Positions 26,395-35,235 of a DNA stretch of 59,128 nucleotides are shown here, piece after piece. Origin of the DNA: Pseudomonadales bacterium (GTDB lineage Bacteria > Pseudomonadota > Gammaproteobacteria > Pseudomonadales > Azotimanducaceae); the NCBI GenBank assembly GCA_029251375.1, contig JAQXDL010000007.1, positions 1-59,128 of the forward strand, read 5' to 3'. The notes beneath the pieces are model-generated. The model was given only the letters and a program-made list of their open reading frames with translations. It had not been told where the DNA came from and did no database searches. Position numbers and translations under genes: made by a program. How positions within the stretch are numbered: the stretch's first letter is position 1; each line of letters starts with the position of its first letter.

Positions 26395-27593
26395 CAGTCC
26401 GGCAATCCCAGCACACGCTTGGCAATGATGTTCAATTGCACCTCATTAGAACCACCGGCAATCGAGATCGATTTTGCCTCCAGGTTTAGTTTACTCATGC
26501 TGAGTTCTTGTTCTGTAAACACATCACCTCGCCAACCCATGGCTTGTGTGCCTCGAATACGGCACTGTAATTCCAACTGTTCTTTTACGTATTCCGCCTC
26601 AATATAGTTAAAGATCGATGTTGCCGCGCCGGGCGTGTTCGCTTCTGATTCTGCAACCGCTCTTGCTTGGGTGAGCATAAAAGCTCGCTTTTGCATTTCA
26701 TTCAGAACAATATCATCCCTCAGTACCACATCATCAATCTCGTCAGTACCTGAATAAAGTTTGGCAAGATCTGCAAGCGGCATTTCAGGTTTGATTCGCT
26801 CTAGTACACCGGCATTATCGCCGCTGGCAAGAGCAGCCAAACCCGAGCGTTCGTGCTGCAGTAAACGCTTGGCAACACTCCAACCCTGATTCTCTTTATG
26901 CACCAGATCATTTTTGGGGACCTCAACATCATCAAAGAAGGTTTCACAAAAGGGTGAGCTGCCACTGATCAGTTCAATTGGCTTCACACTGACACCGGGT
27001 GAATCCATGGAGAACAATAGAAAGCTGATGCCTTCATGTTTAGGCGCCTGTGAATTGGTACGCACTAGACAAAATATCCAGTCGGCATAGTTGGCGCCGG
27101 ACGTCCAGATCTTTGACCCATTCACCAGATAGTAGTCTCCTTTGTTTTCGGCTTTTGTCTGCAGACTGGCGAGATCCGATCCCGCGCCGGGTTCACTATA
27201 CCCCTGGCACCAGGCTGTCTCACCACGGATGATTGGTGGCAAGTGTCGCTTCAGCTGATCTTCGGTCCCGTATTCGAGCAGGGTTGGCCCAATCATGGTG
27301 ATGCCCATGCCACCCAGTGGCGGGCGCGCTTCAATACGCTGCAACTCTGCAAGCAATATCAGAAAGTGATCTTTATCCAAGCCACCGCCACCATATTGAG
27401 CAGGCCAGGTGGGTGCGGTCCAACCACGTTCCGCCATCCGCTCAAGCCACAGGTAGGAATCAGGATTCGGGCTGGTCCGCTTGCCGCCACCGCCCAGTGC
27501 TTCGCCAGGGGGTAAGCGTCGACGCATGGACAATGGACAATTTTCTTCGAGCCATTCACGGGTCTCATCGCGGAAGGTATCAAGTGCACTCAT
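26394..27593 (-). CDS. Acyl-CoA dehydrogenase
   Basis: The 399-residue flavoenzyme has the acyl-CoA dehydrogenase pattern: an N-terminal helical domain, the FAD/substrate motif CQGYSEPGAGSDLASL (about 129-144), WTSGANYADW, and a C-terminal domain ending SIAGGSNEVQLNIIAKRVLGLP. It resembles FadE-type dehydrogenases of branched or sterol side-chain catabolism more than straight-chain fatty acid enzymes, though I cannot fix the substrate. It oxidises acyl-CoA to 2-enoyl-CoA, passing electrons to ETF. It heads an operon with a TetR regulator and hot-dog paralogue B, behind a palindromic operator. Confidence 0.88.
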   Translation of the reverse strand: MSALDTFRDETREWLEENCPLSMRRRLPPGEALGGGGKRTSPNPDSYLWLERMAERGWTAPTWPAQYGGGGLDKDHFLILLAELQRIEARPPLGGMGITMIGPTLLEYGTEDQLKRHLPPIIRGETAWCQGYSEPGAGSDLASLQTKAENKGDYYLVNGSKIWTSGANYADWIFCLVRTNSQAPKHEGISFLLFSMDSPGVSVKPIELISGSSPFCETFFDDVEVPKNDLVHKENQGWSVAKRLLQHERSGLAALASGDNAGVLERIKPEMPLADLAKLYSGTDEIDDVVLRDDIVLNEMQKRAFMLTQARAVAESEANTPGAATSIFNYIEAEYVKEQLELQCRIRGTQAMGWRGDVFTEQELSMSKLNLEAKSISIAGGSNEVQLNIIAKRVLGLPD

Positions 27594-27610
27594 AATTACT
27601 GTCTATTCAC

Positions 27611-27632
27611 TTACTGACTATTTAGTCAATAA
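27611..27632. promoter_or_regulatory. TetR-type palindromic operator
   Basis: The 22-bp site TTACTGACTA-TT-TAGTCAATAA is an inverted repeat with 9 of 10 arm positions matching. TGACT...AGTCA palindromes are common operators of TetR repressors of lipid degradation. It lies 18 bp upstream of the acyl-CoA dehydrogenase start, where a repressor would block the promoter. The cognate protein is probably the TetR encoded in the same operon. Confidence 0.65.
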
Positions 27633-27707
27633 GATACGCATGCGTTTGCTTTGCGTCAAACAGCACTATCTTGATTTCTAGCTATTCATTGGGGTTAGGC
27701 TGATTTA

Positions 27708-27941
27708 ATGCGCTATAAAAAAAGCTCGCATTGGAAAAGAGAGAGTTTCAACGTCACTAAGCCTTCCTTTTGTTCCTGCACCAACATTACTGATGAGAAA
27801 GGAGAAGGTTTGTATAACTATTTATTTACCTTCACGGGAGGTAGAGGAAAATTTGAAAAAGCGACCGGCACATTAAACCTTGAACAATACTTTAAGAGGA
27901 CTAGTCCTAGGGGGCCCTTGACTGAGAACGTAGGGCGTTAA
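27708..27941 (+). pseudogene. Fragment of a secreted beta-barrel-like protein
   Basis: A 77-codon frame contains YLFTFTGGRGKFEKATGTLNL in two adjacent pieces. The TGG.GKFE.ATG pattern is typical of small secreted beta-barrel proteins (allene-oxide-cyclase-like or DUF3224-like). Normal signal peptide and flanking strands are missing, and no good ribosome binding site is present, so this is probably a remnant. The surrounding 480-bp gap (27594-28075) otherwise holds only the operator upstream of the leftward operon. Confidence 0.35.
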
Positions 27942-28075
27942 AGCATTTCACGGATACGCAATAGGGCTAAGCTGAGTCTCTACTAGCGTTAAAAACCATT
28001 ACGTAGAGACCGAAATCAGGGTAGTTGTTTAAAATATTGACCCGATTTATCTTGAGAGACTGCGCGAATCTTTCA

Positions 28076-28162
28076 TGGTGCCCGGGGCCGGGGTCGAACC
28101 GGCACTTCCCAAAGGAAACAAGATTTTAAGTCTTGCGTGTCTACCAATTTCACCACCCGGGC
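28076..28162 (-). tRNA. tRNA-Leu (anticodon UAA)
   Basis: An 87-nt class II tRNA on the minus strand. It has the acceptor stem GCCCGGG/CCCGGGC, discriminator A and an encoded CCA. The anticodon stem CAAGA/TCTTG encloses the loop CTTAAAA, giving anticodon UAA. A long variable arm and the T-arm GGTTCGACCCC are present. It reads UUA/UUG leucine codons. Confidence 0.95.
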
Positions 28163-28335
28163 TTAGGGCATGAAAGGCGCGTAGTGTAACGATCTGAAGC
28201 GCTCGGCTCAATCCTTAGCCGAAACTAATGCAAAAAAAAATGACTCAGTGGCAAAATGACGCCCAAAACGGCTGTCGCCAAAGGATAAAACGTTCGTTAT
28301 ATTAAAGCTTCGAAGGATTTAGCGAACGGACAACC

Positions 28336-29154
28336 ATGAGCGAAACAACTTCCCCGCAACAACGGACATTCGAAACCCTCTTATACACACTCAATAGTCA
28401 TGTCGCGACGGTGACACTGAACAGGCCAGAAGCGAGAAATGCTCTTAATCGTTTAGCCTATGCTGAACTAGAAGACGTGTTTCGCTTGATGCAGGCTGAT
28501 CCAGATGTCAGATGCATCATCGTCACCGGCACAGACCCGGCGTTTTGTTCCGGTGACGACGTGAAGGAGTTAATGACGGGGGATGGTAATACGGCGAGCC
28601 ATCGGCTTCGCTCCGTAAGACCCGGTACAACCCCTGCTGCTCGCGTTATTTTGGACTGTGATCGACCTATCATAGCAGCAGTAAACGGCGCTGCTATTGG
28701 CTGGGGCATGGACTTATCGCTGTTTTGTGATTTTAGAATCGCGTCAGATCGAGCCAAATTCTCTGAAATGTTTGTTAAGCGAGGTTTGATATCTGATGTT
28801 GGTGGCCTCACCCGTCTACCCGGTATTGTTGGTCCTCAAAAAGCAGCTGAGCTTCTTTTTACTGGCGATGTTATTGATGCGACGACGGCAAAGGAAATTG
28901 GCTTGGTTCTGGATGTTGTTCCCCACGACCTCCTGTTAGAGCAAGCGATGGAGCTGGCTGAAAAAATTGCAGCTAATCCACCGCTTGCGGTTCGATATCT
29001 AAAAGAAGGATTGAGACGGGCTTATCACGGTGAGTATGAAGCAATGGGGAATTGGGTCTCTCAGACATTGGGAACCTTATTTAAAACCAAGGATCACCGC
29101 GAGGGCGTCAACAGTTTCCTTGAAAAACGGCCGGCAAATTTTACTGGAGAATAG
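28336..29154 (+). CDS. Enoyl-CoA hydratase/isomerase (crotonase family)
   Basis: The 272-residue protein has the crotonase signature: VTLNRPEARNAL (about 25-36), oxyanion-hole motifs DPAFCSGDDVKEL (about 68-80) and NGAAIGWGMDLSLFCDFRIAS (two adjacent pieces near 115-135), then RGLISDVGGLTRLPG. It would hydrate or isomerise enoyl-CoA intermediates in the cytoplasm. Of the two usual catalytic Glu positions, at least the second is not obvious (Asp in SDVGG), so dehydratase, isomerase or hydrolase activity is possible. It is a single gene facing pgsA, with no obvious terminator in the 39-bp convergent gap. Confidence 0.85.
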   Translation: MSETTSPQQRTFETLLYTLNSHVATVTLNRPEARNALNRLAYAELEDVFRLMQADPDVRCIIVTGTDPAFCSGDDVKELMTGDGNTASHRLRSVRPGTTPAARVILDCDRPIIAAVNGAAIGWGMDLSLFCDFRIASDRAKFSEMFVKRGLISDVGGLTRLPGIVGPQKAAELLFTGDVIDATTAKEIGLVLDVVPHDLLLEQAMELAEKIAANPPLAVRYLKEGLRRAYHGEYEAMGNWVSQTLGTLFKTKDHREGVNSFLEKRPANFTGE

Positions 29155-29193
29155 CGTTTGGTTCTTTTTGACGGTCATGGGAAGACTCAGAGC

Positions 29194-29790
29194 TTAATCT
29201 TTTTTATTTGAAGAACCCGTTCGGGTCATGCCAGATGATAGGTCAGGCCATGCTAATTTAAGATAACCGTACATTGACCAAAGCGTTAAACCTGCAGCGG
29301 CGTAAAGGAGACCATAACCGAAGTAGACAAAATTGTTGCCCTTCTCAGCCCCATTAATCAACAAGCAAATGATCGCGACCATCTGGAACACTGTCTTTAC
29401 TTTACCGACAACCGACACGGCTACGCTGCGTCTTGCGCTGTATTCGGCCATCCATTCGCGCAAAGCGGAAACAACGATTTCTCGACCGACGATTACCACT
29501 GCGGGAATGGCTAAGACGGCACTGGCTTGAACTTCAACTAACAGGACGAGCGCCGTTGCGACCAGTAGTTTGTCCGCCACTGGGTCCAGAAACGCGCCAA
29601 AAGGTGTCGTCTCATTTAGCCTTCGAGCGAGGTAGCCATCCAACCAATCCGTCGCACTGGCTAAACCAAATATGCCAGCAGCAGCGACGTATCGCCATTC
29701 GACAGGCAAATAGAAAACGGCAACGAGCACAGGAATCAAAGCGATTCTCATACTCGTTAAAATATTTGGAACACTGATGGGTAAATTCAT
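29194..29790 (-). CDS. pgsA: CDP-diacylglycerol-glycerol-3-phosphate 3-phosphatidyltransferase
   Basis: The 198-residue membrane enzyme makes phosphatidylglycerol phosphate from CDP-diacylglycerol and glycerol 3-phosphate, the committed step to phosphatidylglycerol and cardiolipin. The CDP-alcohol phosphatidyltransferase motif DG(x2)AR(x8)G(x3)D(x3)D is visible at DGYLARR...FGAFLDPVADK (about residues 49-72), with several membrane helices. It lies 108 bp downstream of uvrC, matching the gacA-uvrC-pgsA order of many gammaproteobacteria. A separate promoter in that gap is possible. Confidence 0.93.
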   Translation of the reverse strand: MNLPISVPNILTSMRIALIPVLVAVFYLPVEWRYVAAAGIFGLASATDWLDGYLARRLNETTPFGAFLDPVADKLLVATALVLLVEVQASAVLAIPAVVIVGREIVVSALREWMAEYSARRSVAVSVVGKVKTVFQMVAIICLLINGAEKGNNFVYFGYGLLYAAAGLTLWSMYGYLKLAWPDLSSGMTRTGSSNKKD

Positions 29791-29898
29791 TATTTCTAAT
29801 TAGCCGGTACGTGACAAATCAAGCGAGAACAGGGTGCGCTCACTCTGCCTCGATCTTAGCGTTGTGTTGACGATTAACTTAACAATAGGCGGCGCCAA

Positions 29899-31722
29899 TC
29901 AACTGTTATGCAGATTAGCATAAATATGATCCGCAAGCTTTCTACTAATACCCTCAACTTTTGCTAATTCTTCACTCGCAGCGCTCTCGATCCGCGCCAA
30001 CCCGCCAAAATGGCGTAGCAATGCTCGACGGCGCTTCGGACCAACCCCATCGATTTGTTCAAGACTGGATTCCTTTCTTTTCTTGTCACGCCGGTTACGG
30101 TGGGCTGTGATGGCGAATCGATGACTTTCGTCACGTATGTGTTGAATAAGGTGCAGCCCTGGATTATCAGGAGATAGCACAATTTCTTCTGAACCTGGTG
30201 TAAAGAGGCTTTCTAAACCGGCCTTGCGTGTCGGTCCCTTTGCGACACCAACCAACAACACTCCACTGACTTGCAACTCCTCCAGCATTTTTTCAGCTTC
30301 TTTAAGCTGACCTTTACCCCCGTCGATGAAAAGAATGTCCGGCACCCTGCCCTCACCTTTCTTCAATCGGGTATAGCGACGATTCAACGCCTGCGCCATC
30401 GCCGCATAATCATCACCTGGCGTGATGCCATCAATATTGAAACGACGATAATCAGATTTCAGCGGGCCATTTTGGTCAAACACGACACAGGATGCGACGG
30501 TCGCTTCGCCGCTACTATGACTAATATCAAAGCATTCAAGTCGTTCGGGCATCTCGGCTAAATCCAATGCTTGCTGTAACGCTTCGAAGCGTTGCTGCAA
30601 ATTATTGCGATTAGCCATGTGACTACCCAAACTTTGCTCCGCATTGGTTTGCGCCATATCAACCCAACGCTGTCGATGGCTTCGAACGGTGTCTGCAATG
30701 GTGACCTTTTTACCTAACTGGCTCGACAGCACGTCTGCGATTAGTTCCTTCTCCGGTAACTTAGCATTGACGATAATTTCCTTCGGTATTTCACGGCCAC
30801 CGAAGCCATTGAGATAAAACTGAGGTATAAACGAGCCGAGTAACTCTGAAGCATCCTGTTCCATTTTAATCTTGGGAAAGTAAGTCTTGTTGCCGAGCAG
30901 ACGACCGCCTCGAACAACCATCACCAATACACAGACCGAACCAGGGTTGTGAACGGCGGCGACGATATCAATATCACCGGTGTCATTCATGACATATTGC
31001 TGCTCCTGCATGCGTTGCAGGTGCGCGATTTGATCACGATAAATTGCGGCGCGCTCAAATTTAAGAGCTGATGATGCTGCATCCATTTTGTCCGCGTAAG
31101 CGTCTAGTAGGACACGACTTTTACCTTCCAAAAACATGGTTGCGTGACTGACATCCTCTGCATATTCTTCCTCGGAAACCAAACCACAGCATGGTCCTGA
31201 ACAGCGCTTAATTTGATACTGCAAACAGGGCCGTGATCTGTTCTTGAAAAAACTGTCTTCGCACTGCCTGACACGAAATACTTTCTGCAGGATATTTAAA
31301 CTGTCGCGAACAGAATATGCACTCGGAAACGGACCAAAATAGCGCCCCTTTTTACGCTGGGCGCCTCGATGAAAACCTAACCGGGGAAACTCATCTTCGC
31401 TCGACAGAAAAATATAGGGATAGGACTTGTCGTCTTTGAAATCAATATTATACGGAGGGTGCAATTCCTTGATGAGTGTCTGTTCAAGCAGTAACGCTTC
31501 AGTTTCACTCGTCGTAACAGTGACTTCGATATGGCAAATCTTCGCCACCAACGCCATTGTTTTTCCGTCAAGTGCCGTGGTGCGGAAATAACTCGATACG
31601 CGATTCTTAAGGTTCTTTGCTTTACCAACGTAAAGTATTGATTCTTCGCTATCGAACATTCGATAAACACCCGGCCGATGGGTCAGATGCTTAAGGAACG
31701 TCTTGTGATCAAAATCTGTCAT
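29899..31722 (-). CDS. uvrC: UvrABC excinuclease subunit C
   Basis: A 607-residue UvrC, the nuclease subunit of nucleotide excision repair, which cuts both sides of a lesion bound by UvrB. The GIY-YIG domain is at about 13-92 (PGVYRMF, YVGKAKNLKNRVSSYF), a Cys-rich QIKRCSGPC segment lies near 170, a UVR motif is at about 203-238, and the RNase-H-like C-terminal nuclease region (ECFDISHSSGE, FIDGGKGQL) leads into tandem helix-hairpin-helix motifs (LEQIDGVGPKRRRALLRHFG). Length and motifs are normal. A 277-bp gap with two tandem-repeat arrays separates it from the upstream glycosylase gene. Confidence 0.97.
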   Translation of the reverse strand: MTDFDHKTFLKHLTHRPGVYRMFDSEESILYVGKAKNLKNRVSSYFRTTALDGKTMALVAKICHIEVTVTTSETEALLLEQTLIKELHPPYNIDFKDDKSYPYIFLSSEDEFPRLGFHRGAQRKKGRYFGPFPSAYSVRDSLNILQKVFRVRQCEDSFFKNRSRPCLQYQIKRCSGPCCGLVSEEEYAEDVSHATMFLEGKSRVLLDAYADKMDAASSALKFERAAIYRDQIAHLQRMQEQQYVMNDTGDIDIVAAVHNPGSVCVLVMVVRGGRLLGNKTYFPKIKMEQDASELLGSFIPQFYLNGFGGREIPKEIIVNAKLPEKELIADVLSSQLGKKVTIADTVRSHRQRWVDMAQTNAEQSLGSHMANRNNLQQRFEALQQALDLAEMPERLECFDISHSSGEATVASCVVFDQNGPLKSDYRRFNIDGITPGDDYAAMAQALNRRYTRLKKGEGRVPDILFIDGGKGQLKEAEKMLEELQVSGVLLVGVAKGPTRKAGLESLFTPGSEEIVLSPDNPGLHLIQHIRDESHRFAITAHRNRRDKKRKESSLEQIDGVGPKRRRALLRHFGGLARIESAASEELAKVEGISRKLADHIYANLHNS

Positions 31723-31790
31723 ACAAACTAATCATGGTCTTTGTTGTGGTTATCATAGTGGCGTTATCATATTGGCGTTGCTAACGAGAT

Positions 31791-31850
31791 TGATCGTGGT
31801 GTTGATCGTTTTGTCGATCGTTTTGTTGATCGTTTTGTTGATCGTGACAA
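31791..31850. repeat. 12-bp tandem repeat, five units
   Basis: Five consecutive 12-bp units with consensus TGATCGTTTTGT (units start at 31791, 31803, 31815, 31827 and 31839; the middle three are nearly identical). It lies just upstream of uvrC in the uvrC-glycosylase gap. It looks like a variable-number repeat rather than a protein-binding array of known type. Confidence 0.85.
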
Positions 31851-31924
31851 TATCCATGGCACGGCATTAGTCGACTAAATCCGACCAGCGTATTGCTCAC
31901 ACAATGCTATAGATATTGTTTTGT

Positions 31925-31984
31925 ACACTACTCTAAACATTGTTCTGGACATTGTTCTGGACATTACTCTAAACAATACTCTAA
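31925..31984. repeat. Second 12-bp tandem repeat, five units
   Basis: Five 12-bp units of consensus ACATT(G/A)(T/C)TCT(GG/AA) (starts at 31925, 31937, 31949, 31961 and 31973). Units two and three are identical. The sequence is unrelated to the first array 75 bp away, although the period is the same. A small frame through it encodes a Cys/His/Ser-Tyr repeat that I regard as spurious. Confidence 0.8.
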
Positions 31985-31999
31985 AAATTGCGGGACGCA

Positions 32000-32692
32000 T
32001 CATTCAATGCCAAGGCACTCTACCTTACCCCTCGTACAATCAATTGCAGATTGTACGGCATTTATAAACATAGGCTCAGTTAATCGTCCTGTCTGCGTGT
32101 TGTAACGGCTGCAATGATAGGAATCAACTAACCACTGCCCCTGCCCAAGATGATGGATATTACCATGGGAAAAGGGATGGTCCCGTGGCTTTAACGATAG
32201 CGCTTTAAGAATTGCGCGATGCGCAACCCCACCCAGAGCCAGAATGGCGCGATTACCGGTTTGCTGAAAATGCACATTGATCTCGGGCATCAAAAATTTC
32301 TGACAGTTATTAATCTCACGACTCGAAGGGCTGTTATTCAATGGTAAACACTTAACAGCATTCGATATACGTACTAACGATAAGGCAGACAATTGCGTCA
32401 GCACACGATTCAACATATCACCCGAAGCATCACCGACAAACGGAATACCTGTTTTATTGGCGCCGTGTAAACCCGGCGCAAGACCGACGATGAATAAAGG
32501 TGCACTGAGTTCACCATAGGCGGGTACGGGTAAGTTCCAGTAGTCCGGATAATCAATCCGCAGTTTTGCGAGGTAGTGTCGCAAACGCGGACAATGCCGG
32601 CAGGCAAGTAAATCTTCTGAACGATAAGGTAGCGTCATGCGCAGAACGTTACTGTGTCGGCGCTGAAAGTCAATTGCCCGCGGAGCATCCAA
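32000..32692 (-). CDS. Uracil-DNA glycosylase, family 5 (UDGb)-like
   Basis: The 230-residue protein resembles Fe-S family 4/5 uracil-DNA glycosylases. Four Cys suited to a 4Fe-4S cluster are visible: Cys31, Cys34, Cys115 and Cys130. Motif 1 is GLAPGLHGANKTGIPF (70-85), characteristic of family 5, and the second motif is HCSRYNTQTGRLT near 194. It would remove uracil or other deaminated bases from DNA to start base-excision repair. The start is uncertain: TTG 32692, or ATG 32638 (residue 19); neither has a strong ribosome binding site. It sits between gacA/uvrY and uvrC, in the same direction. Confidence 0.82.
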   Translation of the reverse strand: MDAPRAIDFQRRHSNVLRMTLPYRSEDLLACRHCPRLRHYLAKLRIDYPDYWNLPVPAYGELSAPLFIVGLAPGLHGANKTGIPFVGDASGDMLNRVLTQLSALSLVRISNAVKCLPLNNSPSSREINNCQKFLMPEINVHFQQTGNRAILALGGVAHRAILKALSLKPRDHPFSHGNIHHLGQGQWLVDSYHCSRYNTQTGRLTEPMFINAVQSAIDCTRGKVECLGIE

Positions 32693-32760
32693 CGTGACTG
32701 TCGCTCTCGTGATTAATTGATGCCGATACTCAACCAGTTCCCTCTCTCAAGAAAGGCAAC

Positions 32761-33411
32761 TTAGCCGCTGATGGCTTCTGCGGAAATGATGCCGTATTTT
32801 ATGGCCATTTTTGTCAGCCCCACATCATTGTGGATATCGAGTTTCTCAAAAATTCGATATCGATAACTGTTAACAGTCTTGGGACTCAATGAAAGCTTCT
32901 GGGAAATATGTGGCACCTTATAGCCATCAATGACCATCAGAGTGATCTGCATCTCCCTGCTCGATAGTGATTGGAATGGATTCGTATCGTTGCCTTTGTA
33001 GGGATGCAGTGCCAGCTTTTGTGCAATATCTGATGCGATATAGCGCTGACCGAGTACAACCCTACGAATCGCTCGAACCATTTCATCGACATCGGCGTTC
33101 TTGGTTAGATACCCTGCTGCGCCTATCTTGAGTAAATTTGTCGGATATGGCTCCTGCTCATGAATCGTCAACATCACGACTTTTAGCTCTGGTTCAACGC
33201 GTAAACAACGTCTTGTCGCTTCAAGCCCCCCAATACCAGGCATCTGAATATCCATAAGCACAACATCTGGCTTCAACTCTCGAACCAAATCAATCGCAGC
33301 TTCTCCAGAGCCTCCCTGTCCTATAACCTGAAACCCTTCAACATCATCGAGTAATCGTGATGTACCCTCCCTGACCAGTTGATGATCGTCAACGACTATA
33401 ATTCTAATCAT
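32761..33411 (-). CDS. uvrY: GacA/UvrY-type response regulator
   Basis: A 216-residue NarL-family response regulator. The receiver domain has acidic Asp8-Asp9, phospho-acceptor Asp54 (LMDIQMPG) and Lys104 (YLTKN), followed by a LuxR-type helix-turn-helix at about 150-210 (LSSREMQITLMVIDGYKVPHISQKLSLSPKTVNSYRYRI in adjacent pieces). Position upstream of uvrC and pgsA is the classic gacA/uvrY locus. With the BarA/GacS kinase (not in this window) it normally drives small RNAs that titrate CsrA/RsmA and so controls carbon and secondary metabolism. No such small RNA is recognised nearby. Confidence 0.92.
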   Translation of the reverse strand: MIRIIVVDDHQLVREGTSRLLDDVEGFQVIGQGGSGEAAIDLVRELKPDVVLMDIQMPGIGGLEATRRCLRVEPELKVVMLTIHEQEPYPTNLLKIGAAGYLTKNADVDEMVRAIRRVVLGQRYIASDIAQKLALHPYKGNDTNPFQSLSSREMQITLMVIDGYKVPHISQKLSLSPKTVNSYRYRIFEKLDIHNDVGLTKMAIKYGIISAEAISG

Positions 33412-33844
33412 GTTGCCTCCTAGAACGTCCGCTATGGCAATGTTTTGGTTACTGTTTATGCCTGTTTTAGAGGTGTTGCATACAGTTAACTAAGATAATC
33501 CTCTGTTAGAAGAAATTAAAGTATCAGTTCAACATCTAACGTGGGACATTTGTCCTTCGCGGTGGGCGACATCTCCTACAAAATAAGGTCAGGGCAATGC
33601 CTAAGGAAAATCCGGGGTTTTTATTCTTTTGCGTAACGGGGTTTCGTTGACGACGGGAAATTGTAGCTTAATTGATCGGTAGAAGGATGCACCTAAGCGA
33701 TTATTAAGACGACGTGGGATGTGGTCCCACATCGCTTAATCAACGGGAGGCATAAGCTGGATTGAGTACCCCAACTTCACCACCCTTGCGCTATGCTGAG
33801 TTGCTAAGGCTCGATAAAAACACGCACAACGCATCGGCCACAGT
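33412..33844. other. Intergenic stretch, no gene seen
   Basis: About 430 bp between the response regulator and glutaryl-CoA dehydrogenase genes, both leftward. I see no reading frame with family features. A 6-bp-arm inverted repeat (GTGGGA / TCCCAC) lies near 33714-33731 without a clear T-run. Confidence 0.5.
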
Positions 33845-35020
33845 TTAATCAGATGTGAATGACTGTAAGCCAGTTTGCGCACGACCAAGAATCAGTGCGT
33901 GAATATCATGCGTCCCTTCATAGGTGTTAACCGTTTCAAGGTTCATCGCATGACGAATAACATGATACTCGTCTGAAATACCGTTTCCGCCGTGCATGTC
34001 TCTCGCCATTCTCGCGACATCCAGAGCTTTTCCACAATTATTACGTTTCATGAGCGAAATAACTTCTACGGGACAATTATCATCGTCCATCATACGTCCG
34101 ATACGAAGTGCCCCCTGAAGACCCAGCGTGATTTCGGTTTGCATGTCCGCTAGTTTCTTCTGTATCAACTGGTTCGCGGCAAGAGGCCGACCAAACTGCT
34201 TTCGCTCCATGGTGTATGTTCGAGCTGCATGCCAACAAAATTCTGCAGCACCCATTGCACCCCATGAAATTCCATATCTGGCCTTGTTCAAACAGCCAAA
34301 CGGGCCCGCTAAGCCTTTCACATTCGGTAGCAAATTGTCTTCCGGTACTTCGCAATCCGCAAGCACGATCTCGCCCGTGACAGACGCGCGCAAGCTGAAT
34401 TTACCTTCAATTTTTGGCGTCTCAAAACCGGGCATGCCACGCTCTACGATAAAACCACGGATTTTCCCTTCGAGTTTGGCCCAAACAACTGCGATATCAG
34501 CAATCGGTGAATTGGTAATCCACATCTTCGCGCCGTTGAGTAGATAACCCCCCTCTGTTTTCTCGGCGCGAGTAATCATGCTGCCGGGGTCAGAACCATG
34601 ATCCGGTTCTGTCAGACCAAAACAGCCCACCCACTCGCCAGTTGCAAGCTTAGGCAGATATTTCTCACGTTGTTCTTCGCTGCCATAGGCATAGATCGGA
34701 TGCATGACCAGAGAGGATTGAACACTCATCGCTGATCGATAACCACTATCGACGCGTTCAACTTCCCGGGCAACAAGACCGTAGGAAACATAGTTAACAT
34801 TCGCACAGCCGTACTTCTCAGGAATCGTTGCGCCTAAGAGGCCCAACTCGCCCATCTCGGTCATGATCTCACGATGAAAGTGTTCATCACGATAGGCCTG
34901 TTTGACACGCGTCTGAAGCTTGTCTTGGGCATAATCACGCGCCGTATCTCGTATCAGACATTCGTCTTCGGATAGTTGATCATCCAGAAAGAATGGATCG
35001 TCCCATTTGAACCCAGCCAT
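33845..35020 (-). CDS. gcdH: Glutaryl-CoA dehydrogenase
   Basis: The 391-residue protein is a decarboxylating glutaryl-CoA dehydrogenase, turning glutaryl-CoA into crotonyl-CoA and CO2 in lysine, tryptophan and aromatic catabolism. Diagnostic features are [15 protein letters not shown] at the N-terminus, [16 protein letters not shown] (about 132-147), [18 protein letters not shown], and the C-terminal [20 protein letters not shown]; the catalytic Glu is in the TYEGT motif. Length is as expected. It diverges from another acyl-CoA dehydrogenase gene with 215 bp between them; no LysR-type regulator (GcdR) is adjacent. Confidence 0.93.
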   Translation of the reverse strand: MAGFKWDDPFFLDDQLSEDECLIRDTARDYAQDKLQTRVKQAYRDEHFHREIMTEMGELGLLGATIPEKYGCANVNYVSYGLVAREVERVDSGYRSAMSVQSSLVMHPIYAYGSEEQREKYLPKLATGEWVGCFGLTEPDHGSDPGSMITRAEKTEGGYLLNGAKMWITNSPIADIAVVWAKLEGKIRGFIVERGMPGFETPKIEGKFSLRASVTGEIVLADCEVPEDNLLPNVKGLAGPFGCLNKARYGISWGAMGAAEFCWHAARTYTMERKQFGRPLAANQLIQKKLADMQTEITLGLQGALRIGRMMDDDNCPVEVISLMKRNNCGKALDVARMARDMHGGNGISDEYHVIRHAMNLETVNTYEGTHDIHALILGRAQTGLQSFTSD

Positions 35021-35235
35021 ATTGCATCACCTTGAAAATTGAAATCGATTGTTGAACTGCTCTGTAGCGATTTTGGACGGTCGCGCTTACAATGCTCGCG
35101 TCTGTCTATCGAAGCGCGCCATTATATAGGCTGCGTATCCGAATCGACAGCTAGCACGACAAATATCATCGACATCTATTGCGGCACCTATAAATTCCAC
35201 CAGCAGTAGTGATCAAATACGACCAATGACTACAA

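Noticed and set aside
31791-31984. CRISPR array
   Set aside because: Units are contiguous 12-bp repeats with no spacers and there are no cas genes.
31893-32105. 70-codon frame with a repeated Cys/His/Tyr/Ser pattern
   Set aside because: The pattern is only the translation of the 12-bp tandem repeat, and the frame overlaps the end of the glycosylase gene.
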